Below, piece by piece: positions 54,245 through 61,192 of a DNA stretch of 64,000 bases. Source of the stretch: an uncultured Bacillota bacterium (GTDB taxonomy: Bacteria > Bacillota > Clostridia > Peptostreptococcales > Anaerovoracaceae); contig CAKMKG010000032.1 in NCBI GenBank assembly GCA_927441425.1, forward strand, positions 62,001 through 126,000, written 5' to 3'. The translations under genes and the position numbers were made by a program. The notes below the pieces were generated by a model. The model saw only the letters and a program-made list of their open reading frames with translations, was not told where the DNA came from and did no database searches. How positions within the stretch are numbered: the stretch's first letter is position 1; the number at the start of each line of letters is the position of its first letter.

Positions 54245-55612
54245 TTATTGAACTACTGTAAACTTACTTTCAGCTATCTTATTATCAAAGGCATAGGCGG
54301 TAACAGTGTAAGTCCCGGCTTGGTATTTCTTAGCGTCAAACTGACCGTAATAGATGCCTGCCTCAATCAATGTTGTAGTTGTGCCTTTTTCAAAAGTATA
54401 ACTGTAGTTAATTTCCCCGAAATCGTAACCCTTATAGGAGTAAATTACAGTCATGGGCACTTCCATTGTTTCAGTCAACTGCTCATGCTTCAACCAGATT
54501 TCAGTGCCTATTATGGATAAGACTGGCGTTTTTAAGAAGCTTACGGCGTATTCCCTGTCGGGATAATCAATCCAATCCTGGCTATTCCCTGAGAAGAATT
54601 TTATATCATTAACCGTACAGCTATTTATTAAAGCCTGTTCTTTTGACATATCAACATACAGCTCCAAAGTGTCTACATCGAGGATTGTGTTGTTCGCCTT
54701 TATCTCAATTTTATATTGTTTAACATTGAGATTGTCGGTTACGAGATCCTTAATTGATATTGAAGTTGATATATCCGTACTTTCTGTACTTGCAAGAAGC
54801 TTGATATATTTTGTTTCGTTCTCAATGACTTTCTTCTCTACGGTTGGAGAAATAAGGATCTGGACTGGAATGCTTTTATCTGTGTCAATAAGACCGTATT
54901 TGAGGGTAAATTTTATAAACATTTCAGAATCAAGATTTCTTGCGAATTTATCAGTATCGATCAATTTGCCATCGTCCATCCGGAAAAGAGATAGTTCGCT
55001 TACAGTTAATTCGCCATCATATGAAGAATCGGAATTTAGAGCGTTGTATAATAATATGGCCGCATTGCCTCGGTTTATATCGCCTCCGGAAGCCACCACA
55101 TTGTCTGTAAGCCCATGTTTTGTAGCTATATCAATATAATTTGTCGGCCAGCTTAAAGAGGGATTTAATTCTGATTCAAGCCCAAGAGTCCTTACCAACA
55201 TAGTAACTGCTTGTCCGTAGGTGATTGTATTGCCCGGCATAGCGTTACCTTTACCATCACCAGTGATTATTCCTTTCTCGGCACAATAACCAAAGTATGG
55301 AATAGACCAGCTATACCCTTTCATGTCTTTAAAATCAGTCTCCGTATAGCCTACCAAAGTGGAATCGGGAACTCCCAAAAATCTTGTAATCATTGCTGAA
55401 AACTCTGCCCTTGTTAAGCCTTTCAAAGGTTGATAGGTGCCGTCAGGATTACCTCCGATAATTCCCATGTTGGAAAGTGTTTCAACGGCAGTTTGATATG
55501 GAGTGCCGGCAACATCGGAATATGATGTAGCATACGTTAAACTTGTCCCACAGACTAGCATGATTAAAAGTAAAAATAAAACTGTCAAATGGCGTAATGA
55601 CTTAATTTTCAT
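54245..55612 (-). CDS. Secreted SLH-domain protein carried by the element (455 aa)
   Basis: Signal peptide (hydrophobic core about 9-26, cleavage near TYATS), then three SLH repeats: YSDVAGTPYQTAVETLSN to ITRFLG, FKDMKGYSWSIPYFGYCAEKG to LVRTLG, and YIDIATKHGLTDN to LYNALN. About 250 residues of beta-rich sequence without a known domain follow. Expected to bind wall polymer and display the C-terminal part. AAGGAG before the ATG at 55612. It is on the minus strand between plus-strand cargo genes, i.e. an independent cassette. Confidence 0.85.
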   Translation of the reverse strand: MKIKSLRHLTVLFLLLIMLVCGTSLTYATSYSDVAGTPYQTAVETLSNMGIIGGNPDGTYQPLKGLTRAEFSAMITRFLGVPDSTLVGYTETDFKDMKGYSWSIPYFGYCAEKGIITGDGKGNAMPGNTITYGQAVTMLVRTLGLESELNPSLSWPTNYIDIATKHGLTDNVVASGGDINRGNAAILLYNALNSDSSYDGELTVSELSLFRMDDGKLIDTDKFARNLDSEMFIKFTLKYGLIDTDKSIPVQILISPTVEKKVIENETKYIKLLASTESTDISTSISIKDLVTDNLNVKQYKIEIKANNTILDVDTLELYVDMSKEQALINSCTVNDIKFFSGNSQDWIDYPDREYAVSFLKTPVLSIIGTEIWLKHEQLTETMEVPMTVIYSYKGYDFGEINYSYTFEKGTTTTLIEAGIYYGQFDAKKYQAGTYTVTAYAFDNKIAESKFTVVQ

Positions 55613-55764
55613 CTTTATTAATCTCCTTTCCTTGGTAACTCCAATATATTCTCATAATATTATGATGTCAATATTTACCTAAAATATGTTGAATAGGCTC
55701 AACTGTTGAAGTAAACTATGAAGGGGAAGATGTTTTTGGGTGATGGTTTATTCGGAGGTTGATT

Positions 55765-56610
55765 ATGCATAATATCGAAGATTATATCGCTAAAAGAAAA
55801 AAAGAAGATGCCCTTGATGAATTTAGTAAACAACTGAAGGACGAGAACATTAAGAAGTGCATAGATTATGTATTCGAGTATTTTAACATTTACTTGAACA
55901 TGACAAAATCAGAAGAAAGGACCATTTTAAAAGAGGATCAAATAGAAGCTTTTCGGAAGACTATATCGGAATATGATCCGGATATTCAAGAGTGGTTAGT
56001 CAATATTTTCGAGGAAAGTGGCCACCGTGCTCACAGGACTTTAAAAAATTTGATTTCGAAATACGAATTATTTTTACTATGTTATTCAGACGCTGACTTT
56101 AGAGAAGCTTCCTATGAGATATATCCTAAAGCTGCTAAAAGAATACCGATTCTTAAAGGGCAGTCGGAGATGATATATTTGTTTATTAAGGATTATCATA
56201 GACTGCATAGCCACGAGGATGATTTTGACGAATATGTGTTTTCGGAGGAAATTAAAGATTGGCTGTATAAAACTTATGCGAAATATCACGTGAATCTGCC
56301 GTACTTTGCCACTACATGGGTTATGAATTTCCATGCAAATTATAGATCGTGGCCCTTGTCCTACAGACTAAAAAGCGCTAATCCCCTGCCGAATGATAAA
56401 CATTGGCCTCCGTACGACTATAATTATAAGCAGAAGCGTAACTTATTTAACTTAGATACGCTTTACCCAAGAATATCTAACAGGCCGTTTATTAAGGGAA
56501 GAAAGCAAGAATTAGAAATAATGATGATGAAAGAATGGATGGAAGTATATGCAAAAGATGATTTCTTCTATTGGGGCGATTACTTAAATAGGGTACTCCT
56601 AAAAATATAA
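55765..56610 (+). CDS. Unknown protein (281 aa)
   Basis: 281 residues, charged and mainly helical, with a Trp/Tyr/His-rich region near LPYFATTWVMNFHANYRSWP and HWPPYDYNY. GGAGG at 55754-55758 selects the ATG at 55765. No family recognised, no nucleotide-binding or protease motif. Flanked by the SLH cassette and repeat element B. Confidence 0.65.
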   Translation: MHNIEDYIAKRKKEDALDEFSKQLKDENIKKCIDYVFEYFNIYLNMTKSEERTILKEDQIEAFRKTISEYDPDIQEWLVNIFEESGHRAHRTLKNLISKYELFLLCYSDADFREASYEIYPKAAKRIPILKGQSEMIYLFIKDYHRLHSHEDDFDEYVFSEEIKDWLYKTYAKYHVNLPYFATTWVMNFHANYRSWPLSYRLKSANPLPNDKHWPPYDYNYKQKRNLFNLDTLYPRISNRPFIKGRKQELEIMMMKEWMEVYAKDDFFYWGDYLNRVLLKI

Positions 56611-56659
56611 GGGGAATCCCCTCAAAGAAACATTATAGTAAACGCATTCTTACATTTCG

Positions 56660-56790
56660 CGCACTTGTTCTTACATTTCAACCTTTTCATATTGCACCGA
56701 AACCGCTTAGGTGGTAGTATTAGCTTATTGAAATAGGGCAGTGTTAGTGGGAGCAAGAAGATGCCGGGTTAAATACCCGGTTCTTTTTTA
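56660..56790 (+). repeat. Repeat element B ending in a terminator
   Basis: Diverged copy of the element at 53,955: CACTTGTTCTTACATTTC near its start and GGGAGCAAGAAGATGCCGGG at its end. A GCCGGGT/ACCCGG hairpin and a T run follow (56763-56790). The shared ends with a variable middle suggest one ancestral element. Confidence 0.5.
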
Positions 56791-56876
56791 CAAAAAAAAC
56801 AATTGACTAATGACATAAAGTGATATACTATGATATAGTAAGATGCGATAAGCCATCAGAAAGGAGGGGGTTAAAC

Positions 56877-57050
56877 TTGGGCCTTGACAATCTTCCAGAC
56901 ATACTGACAGTAAAACAATTAGCTGAATTTTTACAGGTTAGCGAACTCACTATTAAAAGGGCAATAAAAACTGGAGAACTAGAAGCATTTAAAGCGGGAC
57001 GAGACTGGCGAATTGAAAGAGAAAGCGTTTTGAAGTGGGTAAAGAAATAA
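56877..57050 (+). CDS. Excisionase-family helix-turn-helix protein
   Basis: 57 residues from a TTG with AAAGGAGGGGG upstream. Sequence ILTVKQLAEFLQVSELTIKRAIKTGEL followed by FKAGRDWRIERESVLKWVKK is the classic HTH_17 / excisionase DNA-binding domain. It could regulate the adjacent small-gene cassette; it is far from the integrase. Confidence 0.85.
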   Translation: MGLDNLPDILTVKQLAEFLQVSELTIKRAIKTGELEAFKAGRDWRIERESVLKWVKK

Positions 57051-57055
57051 TAAAA

Positions 57056-57150
57056 GTGAGCCATGCAACCGGCAAGTTACATAATGGCTCACAATCCAAA
57101 ACAACCCACAAGGGGAAGCCTGTACCCTTATTATACTTGCTACAGGCAAA
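57056..57150 (+). promoter_or_regulatory. Two hairpins before the small-gene cassette
   Basis: GTGAGCCAT (57056-57064) with ATGGCTCAC (57084-57092), then GCCTGTA (57118-57124) with TACAGGC (57141-57147). The second spans TTATTATACT, a possible -10. Neither is followed by a T run, so operator or leader structures are more likely than terminators. Confidence 0.35.
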
Positions 57151-57172
57151 AAGTAAATAGGAGGGTTAAGTA

Positions 57173-57352
57173 ATGGGATACGAAGAAATTAAAAAATTAA
57201 CCGATTTACAGACACCGGAGGATGAAATGATCAACATCATCTCTCAAATCGTTAAGCATGAAAATAGCTTGTACATAATGGTGCTACGTGCATATTTTAT
57301 CGGTTTAATAAATGGCAAGCGATCAGAGAGAATCAGGAGGGTACAAAGATGA
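57173..57352 (+). CDS. Small protein (59 aa)
   Basis: 59 codons with AGGAGGG upstream. Helical; PEDEMINIISQIVKHENSLY then a hydrophobic helix and a basic tail. Its stop overlaps the next start in ATGA. Not recognised. Confidence 0.6.
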   Translation: MGYEEIKKLTDLQTPEDEMINIISQIVKHENSLYIMVLRAYFIGLINGKRSERIRRVQR

Positions 57353-57576
57353 ACGGAAAGAATGAAGAAATCAACATGGTTGATCTTAAAGACAACATCG
57401 GGCATTTGTCTGACTATATCGAAATCCTCTACCTTACCCATCTAGCCATTGAGAATGGCGACTATGACGAAAAGCCATCGATTGGAAGCATTATACTGTT
57501 CGATTACCTCGTAAAGTCAAAAGATGCCCTCGAGACGATTAAAGACGTTATGGATGGCGGAAGGGCGCAGCAATAA
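57349..57576 (+). CDS. Small acidic helical protein (75 aa)
   Basis: 75 residues, translationally coupled to the previous gene. Pattern DLKDNIGHLSDYIEILYLTH and SIILFDYLVKSKDALETIKD. No family recognised. Confidence 0.6.
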   Translation: MNGKNEEINMVDLKDNIGHLSDYIEILYLTHLAIENGDYDEKPSIGSIILFDYLVKSKDALETIKDVMDGGRAQQ

Positions 57577-57621
57577 AGGTTGAGTTCCCACTTTAGAAGT
57601 CCCGAATATGAAGTGATTAAG

Positions 57622-57652
57622 GATACCTGGTATTGTGCTGGGTATCTTTTCT
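57622..57652 (+). terminator. Terminator / hairpin heading repeat unit 1
   Basis: GATACC (57622-57627) pairs with GGTATC (57641-57646), then TTTTCTT. The same hairpin in altered form heads unit 2 at 58,056. Confidence 0.6.
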
Positions 57653-57698
57653 TCGCGCTTGAAAGCCACTATAATAAAAATAAAAAAGGAGAAAGGTA

Positions 57699-57836
57699 AT
57701 GAAAACTAAAAAAGTGACGGTTCCGCTTGTTACTCACCGCGATGCCGCCGGAAACATAACGCACGATTACATAGAAATTCCCGTAACGGTGTACGAGCAG
57801 TGGTTAAAGAAATGCTATGACCTAAACGGCAATTAG
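57699..57836 (+). CDS. Tandem small protein, copy 1 (45 aa)
   Basis: 45 codons, GGAGAAAGG upstream. Product: TVPLVTHRDAAGNITHDYIE, then IPVTVYEQWLKKCYDLNGN. It is a close relative of the next gene; a two-strand plus helix mini-domain. Unknown role. Confidence 0.6.
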   Translation: MKTKKVTVPLVTHRDAAGNITHDYIEIPVTVYEQWLKKCYDLNGN

Positions 57837-57848
57837 GAAGGAGTATCC

Positions 57849-58022
57849 ATGGATAATAATACAGTAAAACAAAGAAGAACAGACGAAGCGAAGACAATCA
57901 AATTTCCGGCTGTTGCGCATTGTGACTCAGAGGGAAATGTCACCTATGATTATATAGAGATTCCAGTCTCCGCATACGAGCAGTGGCTTAAAAGATGCTA
58001 CGAGCTAAGTGGGATTTATTGA
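57849..58022 (+). CDS. Tandem small protein, copy 2 (57 aa)
   Basis: 57 codons, AAGGAG upstream. It has an extended basic N-terminus, then FPAVAHCDSEGNVTYDYIE and IPVSAYEQWLKRCYELSGI, aligned with copy 1 over 40 residues. Confidence 0.6.
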   Translation: MDNNTVKQRRTDEAKTIKFPAVAHCDSEGNVTYDYIEIPVSAYEQWLKRCYELSGIY

Positions 58023-58055
58023 GAGAATAAGCAGTATCAGAACGCACAATCGAGG

Positions 58056-58084
58056 GATACCCGTTTAATATCGGGTATCTTTTC
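58056..58084 (+). terminator. Terminator heading repeat unit 2
   Basis: Perfect GATACCCG (58056-58063) / CGGGTATC (58072-58079) stem, then TTTTCTC. It ends the copy 1-copy 2 transcript. Confidence 0.75.
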
Positions 58085-58133
58085 TCTGTACGTTAAAACC
58101 ACAATAATAAAAATTAAAATGGAGGAAGATTCT

Positions 58134-58280
58134 ATGAACGAAAAGTCATAAAAGGAAAAAAGGGTTAAGGTTCCGGTAGTGGCAAAGCTTGATTCTTCAG
58201 GAAAGTTTACAGTTACATATGCGGGCATATCGACCAAGAAAGGCGAGGCGTGGATAAAAAGATGCTACGATCTTTCATAG
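58134..58280 (+). pseudogene. Tandem small protein, copy 3, broken by an early stop
   Basis: ATG with GGAGGA upstream opens MNEKS, then TAA at codon 6. The frame continues as VKVPVVAKLDSSGKFTVTY then a diverged GISTKKGEAWIKRCYDLS, clearly the same family. No good internal start lies after the stop, so it is likely dead. Confidence 0.65.
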
Positions 58281-58591
58281 AAATTAGGAAGGGCAAAAAT
58301 CAAGAGATGAGGGGAGCCTTTAAGGCTCCCTAATCATATCACGACGATAAACAGTTAAACACACATTGTGGAGGATTGAGAATGGCTTTTATTCTGCCGA
58401 TATTACCTCGTTAAGCGTCATTGGATTACTGCTCTTAAAATAGCTGTTGCTTGCTTTATGATATTGTAACTTTTAATAGGGGAATATGTTGAAATCAACC
58501 CAAAGTGAAAATTAATCTTTTGATATAATTTAATAGCAACATTCCATTTAATAGTTGAAGTAATTAAAACAGTAAGAAAGAAGGTAGTAAA
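58281..58591. other. Gap before the Kelch gene
   Basis: It holds a hairpin GGGAGCCTT/AAGGCTCCC (58312-58332), probably a terminator, and a possible ten-codon frame with GGAGG upstream at 58382. Nothing else is recognised apart from the promoter listed separately. Confidence 0.4.
58521..58529 (+). promoter_or_regulatory. Extended -10 promoter of the Kelch gene
   Basis: TGATATAAT: a TGn extension directly before TATAAT, about 63 bases upstream of the ATG. No good -35 is seen. Confidence 0.5.
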
Positions 58592-59944
58592 ATGAAAAGA
58601 TTATTGGCGATTATTATGACACTATGTATGATCTTTGGATTATCAAGTGTTGGTGTATGGGCGACAGATGCTTGGACATCAATGACTCCGATGTTATCAG
58701 CAAGGGTATTATTTCAAACTGCAGTAGTTGATGAGAAAATATATGCTATAGGAGGCCGTGATTCTGGAACAGGTCCGGTACTGACAATGGAAGTATATGA
58801 CCCTTCAAACAATACGTGGACGTGGAAGGCGTCTATGTTAACAAGTAGGCGGGAGTTCCAAGCGGTAGTATTAAATGGCAAAATATATGTAATAGGTGGT
58901 AATGGCGGTGGAACATTAAATAGAGTTGAAGAATACGATCCAACAACAAATACGTGGACAACAAAGGCAGATATGTCAACTGCTAGAGAAAATTTCCAAG
59001 CAGAGGTAATTGATGGTAAAATCTATGTTATTGGAGGGAATGGCAACCGCGGTAATTCTTTTGCGACGTTAAGTTCTGTAGAAGTTTACGACCCAACAAC
59101 AAACACGTGGACAACAAAGGCATCTATGTCAACGGGTAGGGAATTTTTTCAAACAACAGTCCTAGATGGGAAAATTTATGCTATTGGAGGAAGTGGTGCA
59201 AGTTCTTCCACCTCAATTGCATCTGCAGAGGTCTATGATCCAACAGCAAATACATGGACAGTATTAGCATCTATGTCAAATGCTAGAATGAATTTGAAAA
59301 CAGTGATTTTAGATGGAAAAATATATGCTATTGGGGGATATAATTTTGGGCTGGGACATTTAAACTCACTGGAAATGTATGATCCGGCCACAAATACTTG
59401 GACTACTAAGGCATCAATGTCAACTCCTCGGTATGCTCATCAAGCTGTTACTGTTAATGGACAAATATATGCCTTTGGTGGAGCTTCAACTTCTGGATTG
59501 ACTAACACTGCTGAAAAATATGATTCAAGTACAAATACCTGGGCGACAATAGCCTCAATCTCTGAAGCAAAGTATTTTCTAGAATCTGCGGTTGTTGGCA
59601 ATGACATTTATGCTCTCGGTGGATCTAATGTTTACTCAACTGGACGTAATACAGTTGATAAGTATGCAACAGATACAGCACCATCATCAATAACATCATT
59701 AACTGCCACTATCAACAATGACAGTGTTTCGTTGGCATGGCCATCTGTAACTGGCGCAACTTGTTATAATGTCAAGAGAGCAACATCGTTAGATGGAGCT
59801 TATACAACGATATCGACTGGTATGACAAATACTACATATACTGACAGTTCAATTACAAGTGGAACCACTTATTATTATAATGTAACCGCCGTTAACTCTG
59901 CTGGCGAAAGCGGATTTCGTATTACGGCCGTTGTATACTTCTAA
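58592..59944 (+). CDS. Secreted Kelch-repeat protein with C-terminal FN3 domain
   Basis: 450 residues. The signal peptide (core about 4-20) cleaves near VWATD. Then come six Kelch repeats of about 47 residues, each with the pattern KIYAIGG...YDPTTNTWT...MSTARxxFQ, forming a six-bladed propeller. A fibronectin type III domain follows (about 365-448, SITSLTATINNDSVSLAW to YYYNVTAVNSAGES). No anchor or sortase motif is present. Kelch propellers bind proteins or glycans. It sits in the element as a free cassette with its own promoter. Confidence 0.88.
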   Translation: MKRLLAIIMTLCMIFGLSSVGVWATDAWTSMTPMLSARVLFQTAVVDEKIYAIGGRDSGTGPVLTMEVYDPSNNTWTWKASMLTSRREFQAVVLNGKIYVIGGNGGGTLNRVEEYDPTTNTWTTKADMSTARENFQAEVIDGKIYVIGGNGNRGNSFATLSSVEVYDPTTNTWTTKASMSTGREFFQTTVLDGKIYAIGGSGASSSTSIASAEVYDPTANTWTVLASMSNARMNLKTVILDGKIYAIGGYNFGLGHLNSLEMYDPATNTWTTKASMSTPRYAHQAVTVNGQIYAFGGASTSGLTNTAEKYDSSTNTWATIASISEAKYFLESAVVGNDIYALGGSNVYSTGRNTVDKYATDTAPSSITSLTATINNDSVSLAWPSVTGATCYNVKRATSLDGAYTTISTGMTNTTYTDSSITSGTTYYYNVTAVNSAGESGFRITAVVYF

Positions 59945-60057
59945 ATAGTTTTTAAAAGTGAGTTCATTAATAAAAAATGCCCTCTATCAGCTTCTGTATT
60001 ATTAATCCAGTATATAGAGACAGAACAAAAAACTTCTGGTATAGATATGAAGTTATA

Positions 60058-60098
60058 AACGGAGAAGCGGTGTGGAAGCAGCGCTTCTCCGTTTTCTT
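60058..60098 (+). terminator. Terminator after the Kelch gene
   Basis: Perfect 12-bp stem AACGGAGAAGCG (60058-60069) with CGCTTCTCCGTT (60082-60093), then TTCTTT. Confidence 0.8.
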
Positions 60099-60363
60099 TA
60101 GTTTGCTGAGCCAGAAACGGAGGGTGCCATGAGGATCTTACGGTTCTTTCATCATTCTTCCTGTGCCATCCCGCTGTCATTTTAAATCACAAATCCCGGA
60201 AAACCACAGCTGTTGATATTTTTCCTTTCTCATCTGCTTCATAAAACCATGCTCCTTTTGTCTACACTTTGCCGTGCTAACCCAGGAGCATGAGCATTTT
60301 CTCATATTTCTTAGTTCCGGTCTAGGTGCGCATTATTTGACTCTTATGTAAAAATGAGGAGGT

Positions 60364-60384
60364 GTTGAATTATAGTTGAATTAT
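60364..60384 (+). repeat. Right arm-type integrase sites
   Basis: GTTGAATTAT at 60364-60373 and 60375-60384, identical to the decamers near attL and in the same direction. Confidence 0.65.
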
Positions 60385-60455
60385 CAATAGCAAAATGATT
60401 ATATTTGGCTGAAATGGCTTAAAAAATGAGGGTTTATATATTTCATACCATAGTT

Positions 60456-60462
60456 TCGGAAC
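60456..60462 (+). repeat. attR core TCGGAAC
   Basis: Second copy of the seven-base core, directly followed by GACCATGATT, the continuation of the CpaE-like gene. Confidence 0.8.
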
Positions 60463-61192
60463 GACCATGATTGCTCAATCCGTTGCGGAAACCATATCAA
60501 CCAATCATCCGAATCTGAAAATTTTGCTGATTGCCATGAATGGAAGAGAGAGTACCGAATATGTCCGAGAAGCACCTGCGAGTATCGACGGGATTAAGAT
60601 CCACATCGACAATAAGATGGTCAGTGGAGAGGACTTTGTGAAAACCTGCACCCATAAGGGCAACTTGTATATCATGGCGGGAATTTCCAATGAAACAGAA
60701 GAACGGTACTACCACCCGGACATGGCGAAATATCTGCTGGAAGAGATTGCTCCTGAATTTGATCTGGTAATTGCAGACTGTGGAAACAAACTGGATAACG
60801 GACTCGCCATAGGTACCTTAACCATAGCGGAGGATCGATTTCTTGTTGCCACCCAACAGGAGACGGTGATCAGAAGACACGAGAAAAACAGGAAACTGCT
60901 TGAGGATTTGGGTATTAAAATATCGGCATTGATTGTTAACAAGTACTTTGATCAGGATCCCTATGAGATTTCCTACATTGCGAGCAGACTAGAGATGGAG
61001 GTGGAACAATTCTTAAAAATCGATTCAGCAGGCTATTCTAGGCTAGCGGAGATCGATTATAAAACACTACTGAACTATAAAAATGGTGCTTATCAGCTTG
61101 ATATCATCACCGTAGCAAATGTGATCCTGATTAGAAGTGGACTGACAGAAATCCAAAGACAAAGGAAAAGCAGATGGAAAAGTTTTATTTAG
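60463..61192 (+). CDS. CpaE/TadZ-like pilus ATPase, 3' part of the gene split by the element
   Basis: The frame from the ATG at 60467 (241 residues) lacks the first 18 residues, which lie at 39603-39652. The fold is MinD/ParA-like: TMIAQSVAETISTNHPNLKI, LLIAMNGRES, and FDLVIADCGNKLDNG (Walker-B-like), as in CpaE/TadZ proteins that place the Tad pilus. The rebuilt P-loop region reads GADHKVGTT, lacking the canonical GKT. While the element is integrated the product is truncated or unexpressed unless an element promoter reads in; excision would repair it. It overlaps the CpaF-like start by 19 bases. Confidence 0.8.

Larger units (their letters stand above)
39646..60462. mobile_element. 20.8-kb integrative element (PICI-like satellite or stripped prophage)
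   Basis: Both ends carry TCGGAAC (39646-39652 and 60456-60462). Removing one copy and the DNA between restores the CpaE-like frame exactly. Content in order: integrase (minus strand), DUF6076-like protein (minus), an operator-rich divergent region, HTH regulator, excisionase-like protein, DnaD-type initiator, DnaB-type helicase, small conserved phage-type proteins, small terminase, then cargo. No capsid, portal, tail or lysis gene is recognisable. This gene set is that of Gram-positive phage-inducible chromosomal islands, which carry int, regulators, rep and terS and depend on a helper phage. A decayed prophage that acquired cargo is the alternative. Confidence 0.85.
59945..60462. other. Right end of the element, non-coding
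   Basis: About 520 bases with no credible gene. It contains the Kelch-gene terminator, a second inverted repeat CATGCTCCT (60248-60256) / AGGAGCATG (60284-60292) followed by AGCATTTT, the right integrase arm sites and the attR core. Confidence 0.5.

Noticed and set aside
59941-60180. 79-residue minus-strand open frame after the Kelch gene
   Set aside because: It crosses the terminator hairpin and has no family features.
39646-60462. Insertion sequences or transposons within the element
   Set aside because: No transposase-like protein or terminal inverted repeats typical of IS elements were found.
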